This document shows, one piece after another, positions 1 through 12,489 of a stretch of DNA of 64,000 nucleotides; positions within the stretch are counted from its first letter, which is position 1; every line of letters begins with the position of its first letter. The notes beneath the pieces are model-generated. The model had not been told where the DNA came from and searched no databases. It was given only the letters and a program-made list of their open reading frames with translations. The DNA comes from Trema orientale (taxonomy: Eukaryota; Streptophyta; Magnoliopsida; Rosales; Cannabaceae). Position numbers and translations under genes: made by a program. Where the stretch lies: contig JXTC01000034.1 in the NCBI GenBank assembly GCA_002914845.1, forward strand, positions 496,376 to 560,375. The letters are read 5' to 3'.

Positions 1-459
1 CATGTCGTTTCTGTTTAAATTTGTGCGGTTTAACACTGTGGGCTCGAAATCAAATATATTCTGGGCCTTTTCTTAACACAAAGTCTTTGGGCCCAGTTTA
101 ACAGAGCCAAGTTTTCCTTTTGGAGCTGACTAAAACGGTGCGTTTTGCCTGCCAATCCAACGTGAGAAAAAGGCGATGGCGAAATGGCCGGGCCTCGCCG
201 CCCTTGCTGCCTCAACGTGAGAGACTCCTGTAACTCAAAGAGAATGAAAAATCTATAGCGTTTGTTACCTTGTTCGATGAAAAATCTATGATGGACGCAC
301 AGGAGTGACAGGACATTGTATAAGAATGTGAACCTTATTGTTCTGAACATGTTGCTTGCATATGTGTGCTGCAGGAATCTAGGAATTTATATAGCTATCT
401 CAGTCATTACTTGCTTTTGGTTGTTCTGTTAAACGTGGTTGGGAGCACTTGTGGCAGCC
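1..459 (+). promoter_or_regulatory. ELP4 promoter and 5' leader
   Basis: This is the region upstream of the ELP4 start codon. It carries two TGGGCC (site II type) motifs at 62-67 and 88-93, which are common in plant housekeeping and translation-related promoters, and an AAAACGGTGCGTTTT palindrome-like block near 132-146. No clear TATA box lies in the expected place, which fits a housekeeping promoter. The transcription start cannot be placed from sequence alone. A possible 5'-UTR splice acceptor (tgtgctgcag) lies near 365-374. Confidence 0.5.
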
Positions 460-3267
460 ATGGCTGCTCACAAGACTAGGACAAGCAGCTTCTCCCGCAA
501 CTTTTCTGCTGTATCAACCTCATCTCAGATCCCTGGACTTAAGCACGGTCCGAATGGCACAGTTTTCATCTCATCCGGAATACCAGACCTTGATAGTAAT
601 CTTCTATCACTTATTGAATTTTCTTCTTGATTTGTATCTACTTTCTACTAGTTCTTATGCCTTTGATTTCTTCCCCCCACCCATGTGTAGAGATTTTAGG
701 TGGTGGGTAAAGAAACCCTTCGGATCAATACCACTACCTTCTACGTCTTCGTGGAGTAGTATACGAAAACGACTCTTTAAAATACAGAGTTCCTGAACAA
801 GTATTGGTTGGAGAAGAAATACGTTCAGGTAGATTTCTGGGATCTCCTAAAGACCCATGAAACGGATCAGGTCCTAGTCGGTTTCTACTATTCAGACCAT
901 TAGCACTCAGACTATTCCAACTCAAGGAAAAAGTTAGTGAATTAAGTTAAAATAAACCAACAAGATACCACTTTTCAATTATCGAAGTATCAAAAGAACC
1001 TTGTAAGTCCTCTTTCCTAATTCCTATCGGACCGTTATGTTTTTCATGAAACCACTTTTAGTCGTATTAAACCTATCGGTGTGTCCTGAGTGTGATTGTA
1101 GTTGAATAATTGTGTGGTAATATGCACGTCTCAAGTGGCGCTCAAAATGTGTTCTCTAATGAGAAATGTGACATTAACTATATCTAATTCAACAATTGAG
1201 TGGCATTTGGTGCAATATGATGAAGCTATGATATTATGGTTTGTTGTTAGATGGTAAGCAAGAGTTCTGCAATGATTTTGACTTACGGAAACCCTTGGAG
1301 AGGCAATTTCTAATTGGCAAGCAGATAGATTGTGTTAGCACTCAAGATGCTCCAAATCTGGTTGCGCTTCGCGACCGCTGTGCCACATTCTTATCTCAAT
1401 TTCCAAGGTTGGTCATATATGCGTTCCTGCCCAGATATCTAAGTTCTTTTGTAATGATTCTGGTTTAAGAAGTTCTATTTATTCGAGTTGATTATCCAAA
1501 CTGTAAGCTAATGTTTTCTGTATATTTTAAAGAAAATGTGTAGGAAGTTTTTGCGTGTATGTGGAGTTAAAACGCGGCTCATTGAAGTCAATTAATGTGT
1601 TTATTATGTGATAGGAATTAGCAGCATTTTTTTAGTGAACAGGAACATCAGAGAAGCTGGGTGCCTTTTTTTCTTTTTTACTAGTGAGACTACTTGCTTT
1701 TTAAATTGTTGTGATCTTTTATTGTTAATTTAAGTAATCAAAATTGCTGGTAGGTTTTGTGTATGTGTGTTTCTTTTTTCGTTCTACTTCTTCTTGGAAA
1801 ATTAATCATTCTCTGTTTCTGATAAGCTTTCAGATTCCTTTCCTGAAAGAATATGTGTGGGAGCATTATTATTTGAGTTGACATAAAAATAATTCATCTA
1901 AAGGCATATTGTGGGTGTGACCATGGTTTTTGTTGGTAATCCTATTTTAGTTATAAACTAAGACTTCCTTTTTTCCTTTTGTTTTTGCCAATTCTAGAAA
2001 CGACGGCAGTGTTTCCCTTGCTGGTCGCATTGCAGTTCAGTCACTTTGCGCTCCACAATGTGTATATTCCGACGTGGTTAGTGGCAGTTACAGTTTTTTC
2101 CTAAGCTCTTTAATCAATAGTCTATTTTTTGAACCGCATATTGTTCACTTTTTCCTTGCATTTTTATTGAGTTGTTGTAAGTTTTAAATGCACTTTCACT
2201 CTTCAAATTTGTTTCTTCCTTGTTTATTGAAAGTTGATCTCATTTATGGTTTTCTTAGAAACATTATGGTTTTACAATTCTAGTAATATAAGCAGTTTCA
2301 ATGGCAAGTATTACAAATAGTACGTAACTGAACATTCGTACTGTTGGCATTCAGGAATGGGACATGCTTTCCTTTGTTAGATCTTTAAAAGGCATAGTGC
2401 GGTCTTCAAATGCAGTTGCTGTTGTGACCTTCCCATCGACTCTTATTTCACTGTCTACCTCTAAACGATTGCAACACTTGGCAGACACCTTGCTTTCTGT
2501 TAAAGCAATTCCAGGTCTCTCTTCAGCCTTTACATCTTCTTTTCCCTCTTTAATATATTGCAAAAACAACTCTTATTGAATAATTGATTCAGATGAGGAC
2601 AAGGAATTGGCAAAACTTCTCACTGGTTACCAAGACATGGTTGGCCTTCTCAATGTGCACAAAGTAGCTCGTATTAATACACAGGTACAGTAAAATGTGT
2701 TTCAACATATACCAGATATTTTACTAATCACTGTTTGAGCTAATCTTTAATGATCGGTGCTTCTAGTTCACATGCTCACATGTTCATGCATGTACATAGA
2801 AGCATTAACTTGTTAACTTGGTCGTCTGTGGTAGACACTTTGGTGATCCACTTTCTTGATTTAGTTCAAATTTCATATTAAGAAGAAAGTTGCATGTTAC
2901 CTTTACGTCTATTAATTTGGTGTTAATATCTCACTTATAATATGTTTGCAGGCCACTGGGCCTTCTTAGAATTCATGTTTAGTAGTAAGTAACTACAATT
3001 TGATTATTTTCATAAATGTTCCTCAGTAAATTGGTCAAATGGACTTAATTTCATTATGTAGTTATGCTTTATGGCCTGATTATTTGAATTTGTGAGCAGG
3101 TTCCTGTGATTCTTGAGGCAACAACATTTTCAATTAAGTTGCAGAAGCGGAGGTTTTTGGTTTTGGAGTGTCTGAATCAAGCCCCTATTGATGGTTCAAG
3201 TGGGAATTCATATGGCTCATCTGGTAGTTGTTCAGGGTCCTCTAAGACTGGGAGTCTTGATTTCTAG
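460..3267 (+). CDS. ELP4: Elongator complex subunit 4 (ELP4/PAXNEB-like), 8 exons
   Basis: ELP4 is a RecA-fold subunit of the Elp4-Elp5-Elp6 ring of Elongator, which modifies wobble uridines in tRNA. The exons are 460-595, 691-917, 1010-1085, 1251-1407, 1998-2076, 2355-2514, 2593-2684 and 3100-3267, giving 1,095 bases or 364 residues plus stop; plant ELP4 is about 355-365. The start ATG at 460 has a strong context (GCAGCCATGGCT). Recognised parts are [14 protein letters not shown] and GIPDLD at the N-terminus, [71 protein letters not shown], and a C-terminus ending [11 protein letters not shown]. The end of exon 2 and all of exon 3 lie in the complemented block 708-1086. As printed, the plus strand there does not code for ELP4. 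After base-by-base complementing, both exons, their splice sites and all phases fit. Confidence 0.93.
708..1086. other. Block printed as the complement without reversal (probable assembly artefact)
   Basis: Reading left to right and replacing each base by its complement, 708-917 continues exon 2 in frame: GSLVMVMEDAEAPHHM, LLYASPSKDPRGFLGTLPSP, then a GT donor at 918-919. Bases 1002-1009 become an acceptor (acattcag), and 1010-1085 become exon 3 (KGLRIAWQYKKYFGENQ). The edges are sharp. At 707/708, GGTGGG runs into complemented ATTTCTTTGGGA. At 1086/1087, complemented ...CACAGG meets normal TGAGTGTG, forming the donor CAG|GTGAGT with the right phase for exon 4 at 1251. DNA strands are antiparallel, so a real inversion would give the reverse complement, which does not code here. 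Confidence 0.9.
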
Positions 3268-3983
3268 CTTCTAGCTTAAATTTAATGAAGGTATTCATTC
3301 TTCAAGATCAACTAGGTGCTGCTGTGTTCCTTCAACTTTTTTCTTTTCATTTATGCTTTTTATTGAGTATCCTAGTTTTGTTTTGGGAGTTTTTATGAAT
3401 CCCTCTTGTTGCACCATCGTCAAGAATGCGAAAAAATGTGTACTTGGCTTTTGAAAGGATATATGTGTGCTGTCTGCATTGCTTGATAATGTGCCCTGTG
3501 TTTTACATATTTTTACTATTTTCGGTCAACAAAAAATAGTTTTAACACTTTTTAAAAAAAATCTCTTTTTAAGGAAAGAAAGGGGTACATTCAAATTTCC
3601 TAGGAACATTGGTTAAACACCAAATTTAGCCTGAATAGAGGTACATCATATTTGTATTACAGAGCACATACACCATACACGTGATAACAAGTTACGCCAA
3701 GTTAGTTGTCTTGTTAGAGACCACGCTATTGTATTTGATAGAGAAGTTTTGTATAATGTGACTAGTAAACTTTCACTATCATTATGTATATAGTAATATT
3801 ATTATTACGTACTAGATAATCGTTATGTATATGGTAATATTATTATTACGTTATAGGCACATATAAAATTAAGTGAATTGGATATCATTATTTGACAGAT
3901 ATTGCCACTTGGATAAGATCTCTAATGGTAATATATAGGGTCATAGCTTTCTATCCATTTTTAAGCCTATAACTTAGTAGATG
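3268..3983. other. ELP4 3' region and intergenic spacer with a short tandem duplication
   Basis: This stretch holds the 3'-UTR and flank of ELP4, with no further gene visible. A two-copy tandem repeat of about 47 bases lies near 3,782-3,860; each copy has the core TTATGTATAT(A/G)GTAATATT followed by ATTATTACGT. Confidence 0.5.
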
Positions 3984-6015
3984 GAGAATTTGTGGTGGAT
4001 GAACATTTTTTTAAAAATGGTGTGGGTGGATGTCCACGCTCTAAATCTTATAGGTAAATGTCCCATTTCTTAAAACTTTCAGTAGAGGGGTTTTTTTTCT
4101 TTTCTGTTTTTGCCCTTCACTTATTAGGTTAGGTTTTTTGTATTTCACAATTCGTTTTCCTTCGCTCTTTCTCTATTTTGCCGTTCGTCTTTCTCTCTCT
4201 AGTTTTTGTCGATGAGATCGAGTTTTGCAGTGTTGTTCTTGAAATCTTCCTTATTTGATTCAAGTTGGTTTTGATCTCTTTTCCGGTCGTATCGTATTGT
4301 TTCCCGGCGATATTTGGTTCTTCTTTGGTGGTTCTTCTGCTCCGGTGCCGATTTTGAATTTGTCGTTTCATTTTGTTCCATTGGCCAAATCTACTGGATT
4401 TCGATCATTGGAGGTATGCATTGTGTTTTCAATTTCAATTTTGGCTTTTTTAGATTTATATATTATTCTCAATTGTATAGCATTTTGTTTTTTGGGGTTT
4501 TGTTAATTACTAATTTATTTTGGAATTATTTTTTTAAAATTTTTCCACAATCTTGTTTTTGGTTATTGATAAGTGATTATTGTTATGTTTCTATTTTTTT
4601 CTTTTCTTACTAGTGTTCGTAACAAGTATTTGATTCTATTTTGGTTCATGAATTTTTGATTGTGGTATATATGAATATTGTCGTGGTACATGTTTTCTTG
4701 TTTTTTTGGTTATCGTTGTTAGTCACATAAACTATTTTCTTGTTTGGTTTATATAGTTTTGTTTGTGGTATAAATGAATATTATGGTTGTGTATGTTTTT
4801 TCTATTTTCTGGTCATGGTTTATAATTATGTAATACATATATGCTTTGGTATATAAATTTTTGGTTATCATATAGATGAATACTTTGTTGGTATATGTTT
4901 GCATGATTTTGGTATTGTGCTTCACAAGTCATAAATGTTTTTGATGCATAGTCTTCATGAGGTTTTTACTGTGGTATTTTATATTGATATTGTGACAAAT
5001 GTATTTGAGGTAAGTAATTTGATTTGTACAGTTTATGTACCTATTAGTGAAAGATTTATTTGAGCTATTTTTGTGTCAGTTAATTCTACGCAATCATCCT
5101 GAATACATCCAATAGAATTTTTTCTCTAACTTTTAGAATAAAACTCATGTTTTTTACTCTCACTCTTGCTGTTTTCACTCACTTTGGGATGGAGAAATGA
5201 ACAGCCTCTACTTATAGGCTTAGACTCACCAACCCTTCTACTAAATCCTCACATTACTACCATATATAATACATTGTTCGTAATGCATTAAATGCATTCA
5301 AATGCTAATATTAAAAGCATTGCACTGAACTGAAAGCCTATCCGGACTGGAAAGTTTTAAAATCAAAGTTTTACTTCCTAGAAATAAAGCTCAAAATCAT
5401 CTTCAACATCTTTTTATTAGAAAACATGTAATTTTCCTTAATATCTCCAAGATATTTGGGTCGGCTAGGATATATATCTTGAAAATCACCAAAACTAGGG
5501 GAATTGCTGAAATTAGGAGTCAAAATAGACGAAGTAACTGAACTTCCAGCAATGCTGGAAGAAGAATCAACCTCAAATGTGCATAATAAACCACCAAATT
5601 TAGAACTTGAAACAATGAAATAAAAAGACAAATCCAAAATTGGCACCAAAGAAGAAGAACCGCTAGAGGAGAACAAAAAATCATCAGAAAACAATAAGAT
5701 ACGACCATGAAAGAGATCAAAACCAACTTGAATCAAATGAGGAAGATTTCAAGTAGAACAACTTTGCAAAACTCCGATCTCATCAACTGAAACTTGATAG
5801 AGAAAGACGAATGACAAAATAGAGAGAGAGAGTGAGAGAACGAATTGTAAAAAGCAAAAAAACTAACCTAATAAATGGAGGGCAAAAACGGAAAAGAAAA
5901 AAAGTCGTCCTCGGCTGAAAGTTTTAAGAAAGGGGACATTTACCTATAAGACTTAAGACGTGGACATCTACAGACACCATTTAAAAAAAAAAAAGGTCAT
6001 CCACCATAGTTTCTC
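3984..6015. mobile_element. Non-autonomous Mutator-like element with long terminal inverted repeats
   Basis: The left arm (about 3,984-4,415) and right arm (about 5,585-6,015) are inverted copies. Shared blocks include GGTGGATGA, GATGTCCACG, TTATAGGTAAATGTCCC and TTCTTAAAACTTTCAG. Both arms also share a pyrimidine-rich leader and a conserved reading frame beginning MIQVGFDLF, as often seen where Mutator-like ends carry the old transposase promoter and leader. No transposase is visible in the 1.2 kb centre, so it must depend on a partner element. I found no convincing 9-base target duplication. Related ends occur at 20,954-21,559 and 44,271-44,370. Confidence 0.75.
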
Positions 6016-7349
6016 TAATATTATATTGTTTGTATCCAGTAGTGAGAAAGCTGGAAGTGCACTAGATTCTGCAAAACAAAGGTGTCGCCTTATTTACCGC
6101 CCGTATTCACTCACACTGGATCAGTGGACTTGGACCCGAAGTAAATGAAAGACTGAAACCAATGTAGTTGTACGATTTTGCTACGTATGGTAAGAGAGGG
6201 TCTTGATCAAGCTACAGCCTTCAGGCAACTTGGTGAGTGAGGGACTCATTCAAGCTTCAATCCTACAGCTGAGACCTTCATCTAGTAGTAATAGTAATAA
6301 TAATAATAATAACTACTTACAATGGTTTAGAGAAAAATGCTAAAGAATTATATTATCATTTTAGTTGTGAAAAGTGATACAAGAATTACTTAAAATTGTC
6401 GCACTGATATAATTTTTAGATTAATTAGACCTTTTATCTACCTCCATAATTTCTCTCTTTATTCATTTTCTTGTTCTTTCATTTTTCTTTATTTGATGAT
6501 TGATCCTGTAAGAATCTTCCCAAACTTAAATAAAAGAAAAAGGCAAATAAAATTCAGAACATATATGAACGCATTTGGCCGCATATGATCAACACCTTTG
6601 TAGAGTAAAATTTAGAATATGAAATGTCAGCTCAAACTACTGGACAAGAGTCTTGAGTTACTCGATACCTAGTGGATGTATCCGACAAGATGTCGAGTGA
6701 CTCAACACTTTTGTTGGGTAAAATTTTAGAATATAAAAATCAAGTTGATAACTTAGATTTCAAATTAACGCTACGCATGAACTTGCAGAGAAATAACTTT
6801 TTTTTTTCTCTGATTTTCTCTGAAAAACAAGGGGATTATATCATTTTTATACATTGTATTTGGTTATTATTAACATTAACTCTCAGATTTAAAATCTGTT
6901 ACAAATTAATATTCTGACACTAATTTAGAGCAGTTAATTTACCAATATACTGTTTAAAAAATTAAAAATAAACTGTATAAAAACTGGTCCGAAAATAAGT
7001 TTATTAAATCATCTTGGTAAATTAATTGCTCTAAATTGGTGTCAAGTTTGTCAATATTAATAATAATTAAAAAGCAGGGTATAAATTGAATAAAGTGTCA
7101 AAATACATGGTATAAAAGTAATACTATCCAAAAAAAAAAAAAAAAAAAGAAAGAAAAATAGTGAGGGGGAGGCATATTGTATAAAAGTCGAAAGAAATTT
7201 GTAAAAGGTCACATGAATCTATAATTTTTTTAGATCATAATCCAAATGTGGGGTAACATTGTGAAGCAAATGACAACTTAGAGCCAAAATAATTGGATTT
7301 GTGTCTTGGCCCGACTTATCAATACTGCATTAGCTACAAATTGCATGTC
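6016..7349. other. Intergenic spacer downstream of ADH-A
   Basis: No gene was recognised. About 6,040-6,240 has short blocks resembling 11,550-11,730 on the other side of ADH-A, such as CTGGATCAGTG versus CTGGACCAGTG and AGCCTTCAGGCAACT versus AGCCTTAAGGCAACT. An (AAT)n-type run lies near 6,290-6,310 and an A-rich run near 7,128-7,150. Confidence 0.4.
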
Positions 7350-10300
7350 TTACAAGCTAGGCTTTAATGTGTTTCCAATATCAATCACGAACCGATATCT
7401 AACATCTCCTTTTGAAAGACGTTCCAACGCAGTGTTTACGTAGTTCATCGGAACAACCTCAATGTCTGGTGTTATATTGTGTTTGGCTGCAAAATCAATC
7501 ATCTCTTGTGTTTCGTTCATCCCTCCAACACAACTTCCAACTACCATCTTTCTTCCTGATATTCAATTAATTAATTAGAAAATGTAGTTAATACCCATCT
7601 ACACAAGTGCAACTGTACAATGGACACAAAAAGTATGCAAAACCTCCTATTAATATAGACTTTGGCTCTTATTATAGCTTGGTGTATATGGAAGTACTAA
7701 TTCCTAATTTCATACTTGTATATATTTTTACAATGATAAATGACAATATTAGAAAATTCTCAGGGTACTATTAATGGTCATATTAATCCTTTTCACTTTC
7801 TTTCACCTCCCCCAACCCCCCTCCAAAAAAAAAAAAAAAAAATCGTTTTTACTTACCAAATATCAAAGGTAAAGCTGGCAACTCAAGTGGTTTGTCCGGA
7901 GCACCAACCATAACAAGCTTTCCATGAGACTTCAAGAGACCAATCAAAGGTAGAAGAGGATGGCCAGCAGAAACCGTATCAATGATGCCATCCATTGTGC
8001 CTGTGGAAGCCTTCACCAGTCGAAAGTTCGAAACAAAAAAAGGCACATCACAAAACACATTAATGCTTATGCTTCGGGAAAAATTGGCAGCAGAATATAA
8101 AAACTAGGGTTTATTTGAACACTTTTCTTTGAAGTGAAAGGAAGAATACAGATGTTTTCAAGATAGTTGAGAAAAAAAATCTCATCATCCATTTCATTTT
8201 TAAAAACAAAACATACAAACAGTGAAATGAGTAGTGGAAATTTTCTCAAAAGATATCTGTTTAGAAGAAACTCCACAACTTCTTCACTTAAAAAGAAGTA
8301 CAATTTTTACCGAGTAAGCCCTAATTAGCTTACACAAATAGCACTGTGAAAAGTAGTTTGAGTCTTTGTCAACCACTTTCAAAATCTAATAGCAAAAAAT
8401 GGATAACACTGTATATTCCAACTTTTGTATCAAATTTTTTGTACCAACATACGTGACGTGTTAGTTGTCACCATCTAATTAGTGTGTTAAAACTTACTAC
8501 AAATAGATTAAATATTATTACCAATTGAGTAGTGACAAATCACATGCTACGTATATTGGTATTAAAAATTTGGTACAAAAATTAGTACCTAAAGTATTAT
8601 CCCCAAAAAATTTGCTTCTAGAATATTTTTAAAGACAAGAACTATTAGCAGTTTCACCAAATACTGATAATATTTAAGGTTTTTATAAGCAATCTTTAAA
8701 GTCCTTTTTTTTAAATTTTTTTTTCAAAGACATATTAGCCATTAAATTTATTTGATTAGTTTAATCAATTGAATTTACCTTCATCTGATCCTGGTCACGG
8801 CTGACCAAAAATGAATCAGCACCAAGACGTTGGATAGCTTCCTCCTTCTTGTTAGGGGAGGTACTGATCACAGTAACCTTAGCTCCCATAGCCTTGGCGA
8901 ATTTCACTGCCACGTGCCCTAGTCCACCTAGACCAACTATCCCAACATGAACACCGGGTTTGTCGAGTCCAAAATACTTCAAAGGGCTGTAAACTGTAAT
9001 CCCAGCACAAAGGAGAGGAGCAGCGACATCAAGAGCTATGTCGTTTGGAACTCCGACGACAAAATGCTCGTCGGCCACCATGAGATCCGAGTAACCTCCG
9101 AAGGTGGTGGTTCCGTCGAAGTATTTGGCGCCGCCGTAGGTGAGTACCATCTTGGGGCAGTAATTTTCAAGGTTGTTCGTGCAGTCGTCGCATGAACGAC
9201 ATGATCCCACCAAGCAACCTACACCAACTTTGTCACCAACTTTGAACTTATCCACTTTGCTTCCCACATCTGTTACTACTCCAACAATCTCATGCCTGCA
9301 ATATTTTTGTCCAAACGACAATAGTTTAGATCGAGTTATACACATAGGTAAATTATATTAACGATGATAAGTGCATGATTAACCATTCTCTGCTCTTTAC
9401 TACTCCTATAAATTAATTGGAGCAACTACTAATAAGTTTAGTCAAAGCTAATGTGTATGCCTCCGTAGATTCTGCGTCTTCAAGGGGAAAAAAAAATGTA
9501 TATATTCTACCCGGCTTGATCCTCTCCCTCTTGTAAAGAAGAAGATCTTTAGGATTTCTCTTTCCTATAGAATTTTTTCTTCTTTTAAATAATTATTTGT
9601 GAAAGTGAATTTATTCGGCTTAATTATTTCTCTTTCCTATATTTATGATATTTTCTCCGGCCCAACAATTATTGATTTGTATAATATTTTTTTGTTTTCA
9701 TTATTTTGTACATGTAGTTTCTTGTGGTAGGGAATTTTCTTCCACCTATTTTAGATTTGTGTAAATTTTTATTTGTTTTTATTAGTTTCGTACATGTAGT
9801 TTTTGTTGTTTTCTTCTAAATATATATAACTTATGAAGTCCTAATATAGATAAATTTTATATATATCCACCAATTAATTTTTTTTTAGTTTTTGCATTCC
9901 TTTATAACTTAACAATTGAATTTATGAAATCTTCTTAGTCAAAGTTAGAAGAAAAGAAAAAGAGAAATATTTTAAAAATCGAGTAAAATATACCCAGGTA
10001 CGACAGGATAGGCGGAAAGGCCCCAGTCATTCTTGACCATGTGCAGGTCCGTGTGGCATATTCCACAATACAACACTTTGAACGTCACATCCTTCTCTCC
10101 ATTTTCCCTGCAATCGCATAGTTAAGCACAAACCACATTACCAAATTTAGCTTTTTGTATGAAAATATGTCACCCAATAATATATATATATATATATAAT
10201 CCAAGAAATATCCTAAAAATTAGGGGTGTAAATTGAGCTTTTTTAAAACCTAGCCAAAAAATGTATAATTAGATTTCAGTTTTTACGGTTTTTCCGTAAC

Positions 10301-10947
10301 GAATATGTGTGCATATAGTACAATAATTAGACGTATAAAGTACGTAAACTCTTTCATTTTTGAAAAAGTGAACTGTCTTATAAAAGAAACAAGAAAATGC
10401 AAAATGCTAAGTTAGGGAAACTGTAAAATTTTAAGATTTTTGTAGTTGAAGAAAACCCATTCGTTTGGACTTTTAGTACTTATAGGCATGACGAAACAAT
10501 TAATGAGTACAATGCTGTATAAGTTTGTTTAATTATCACTAATATCACCGATCGTTTTTATTTTTTAAGAGAATATCGCTAATAGTTAAGGCTATTATAA
10601 AAAACCTATACTATTGTATCGCTATAAAATTATTAAGGGTGGGTTTGACCACTTATATTTTGGAAGGTTTGGCTTCCCTTTTTTTTTTTTTTTTTTTTGG
10701 TGGTGGTTTGCAAAATGATTTTAAATGAGTAATCCAAAATTGCCAAAAAGCATATAAAGAAGAATATAAATAATAATTATAAAAAAAAACACAATTTTTT
10801 ACTTTCTTTCGTTCAGTTCATACATTTTTTTTTCCCGAAAAAATTAACCATTAAAAAAAAAAAAAGAACGAACCTTCTGTGGAAATGGAAGGGAGAGAGA
10901 ACGCCAGAAGTATCTCTAGCTGCCCATCCAAATACCTTTCTGGCCAT
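7350..10947 (-). CDS. ADH-A: zinc-dependent alcohol dehydrogenase, CAD/8-hydroxygeraniol dehydrogenase-like
   Basis: This is probably a cytosolic NADP(H) enzyme that interconverts an alcohol and its aldehyde; the substrate is unknown. The exons, in order of translation on the minus strand, are 10874-10947, 9994-10107, 8779-9295, 7857-8010 and 7350-7555, giving 354 residues. Catalytic zinc ligands are Cys in GICHTDLH, His-Glu at the start of exon 3 and Cys in APLLCAG. Structural zinc is held by four Cys in [17 protein letters not shown]. The cofactor fold shows GLGGLG, then VISTSPNKK. The C-terminus is GNTLKPSL. Oddity: the N-terminus ([12 protein letters not shown]) is about 8 residues shorter than its paralogues, as if the SPEEEHP stretch after Met-Ala was lost in frame. 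Thr follows CH, where ADH-C, -D and -E have Ser. All junctions and phases (2, 2, 0, 1) are intact, so it looks functional. Confidence 0.92.
8420..8605. repeat. Palindromic MITE-like insertion in ADH-A intron 3
   Basis: The two halves are rough inverted copies: TTTGTATCAAATTTTTTGTACCAA with ACGTGACGTG at the left, and the reverse complement of TTGGTATTAAAAATTTGGTACAAAAA at the right. It sits between exons 4 and 3 and explains part of this 768-base intron. The superfamily is not clear and no target duplication was identified. Confidence 0.5.
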
Positions 10948-11809
10948 TTTTTCCTTCAAGCGAGAGAGAGGGAGATGAATAATACTGATCACCTTGGCAA
11001 TTTCGCGTTCGCTAGAGAAAAAATTTATGGGAAAGGTTTAGTACATAGCTTTGTGGTAGGTCAAGAAATTAATCTCCATAATATATATACACTTACTTTT
11101 CCGGGACAATTACTTAGGTGGTTGACAACAATTTCATTAAGTCAGTACATACGTAGTGTTGTAGTCCGTCCCCACCCACCCCCGCCCCCCAAAAAAAAAA
11201 AAAAAGATGAATGGGAAAAATGAAAATAGGTGGTTCATAATAATTAGGAATAGTACAACGCGCACATATATTTTTCTTGTGGACAGATCAAACAGCACCG
11301 CTTTGATCAGGTGATCTTTGCTTGGAAATTAAAGGAGGTGCGGTGCGTTCTTTATCTTTCGGCATTTACTTCATAGTTATAGTTTGGAGTCTGGACCACG
11401 CTAACACACAAACGTATGCAACAGGGTATTATCCGTATATATGTATTATCATATATATACATATAGGCTCCAATCAAATAGGGATTTTTTTTTTTATTCC
11501 TCAACATGCGGAGGAAAGTTTAAATCGCAGTATTGGGCTATGGAATACACACTATTGTTTCATTTATTTATTGCCCATATTTACACTGGACCAGTGCACT
11601 GGGACTATAGAACCCAATATGTGCGTACAAGTTACAACAATCACTTTAATGCTCCCACTGGCTATGTGGTGATGGATTGTCCCCTCGAGCCAGCTAGAGC
11701 CTTAAGGCAACTATACTATTTTAATCCAGATGAAAGTCTAAAGAGTTTCACTTACCCACGCAAAAAAAGAAAAGAAGAAAAAAAATATACGTTGAAGTAT
11801 GCTTATGTC
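10948..11809. other. ADH-A upstream region
   Basis: This is the putative promoter side of ADH-A. No confident TATA box was found. A C-rich/A-rich run lies at about 11,168-11,206. The segment 11,550-11,730 shares short blocks with 6,040-6,240. A reading frame across 11,441-11,887 matches nothing I know, and I do not call it a gene. Confidence 0.35.
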
Positions 11810-12242
11810 TTAGGCCACTTCCAGCCCAAATATCAAAATGATGTAATTATCATACCAAAATGGTGTAATTTTGACATCATTTCTTAAATTAATTTCCAAT
11901 CCATTATACCAAAAGTTACATTACAAAGAATATTCTCTTTCAATTCCATATTTTTTTAATTCACAATAATTAATTTATTTCACAAATTATTTAATTATTT
12001 ATTAAAAAAGAATAATATATTGGGAATCAAAGATTTTGAGGAAGTTATAAATTAGGAATAATAGTGAAAAAGAAAAAGAAAAAAACTCTAAAACTAACAC
12101 AGATGAATATATAGTATTACAAATGTAGTGTAATACTATTCACTACACCAAATTTAGTGTAGAATATGTAGTTCTATTGGAAAGCACATTTTAATACTAA
12201 AATTGTGTATTACTTCCTTATGCAGTTCGGTTGGAGATGACC
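11810..12242. mobile_element. MITE, copy 1 of a two-copy family
   Basis: The left end reads AGGCCACTTCCAGCCC and the right end GGTTGGAGATGACCT, which are imperfect inverted repeats. Internal blocks ATTATCATACCAAA and ATACCAAAAGTTACATTA recur in reverse orientation near 45,010-45,107, showing that it is a dispersed family. It has no coding capacity. The superfamily was not determined. Confidence 0.6.
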
Positions 12243-12489
12243 TTTTCGGATGAGATTGTGACTAAAAAATAAATATCGTACAAAACAGCCTAAGAATGGC
12301 CAACCTATACTGTTATTAATTGATGAGATTACAATTTGCCAGATTGATAATAGAATAGTAGTGAGAACTGAGCATGTCCAATTATTGTGCCTGCGCCTCA
12401 TATTCATAGGCTAGGGTAGCAACCAAGGTCTCCTCTTCTAATTAGGAAACTTTAATACTTGAAATTAACTAGAAGATAGTGATAAAACT

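Noticed and set aside
439-459. A start for ELP4 upstream of the ATG at 460
   Set aside because: The upstream position is not an ATG, while 460 has a strong start context and gives the family N-terminus.
734-925. Minus-strand reading frame of 63 residues in ELP4
   Set aside because: It lies inside the complement-only block and has no meaning as printed.
11441-11887. A 148-residue plus-strand protein upstream of ADH-A
   Set aside because: No known domain; the far end is low complexity and it overlaps a MITE end.
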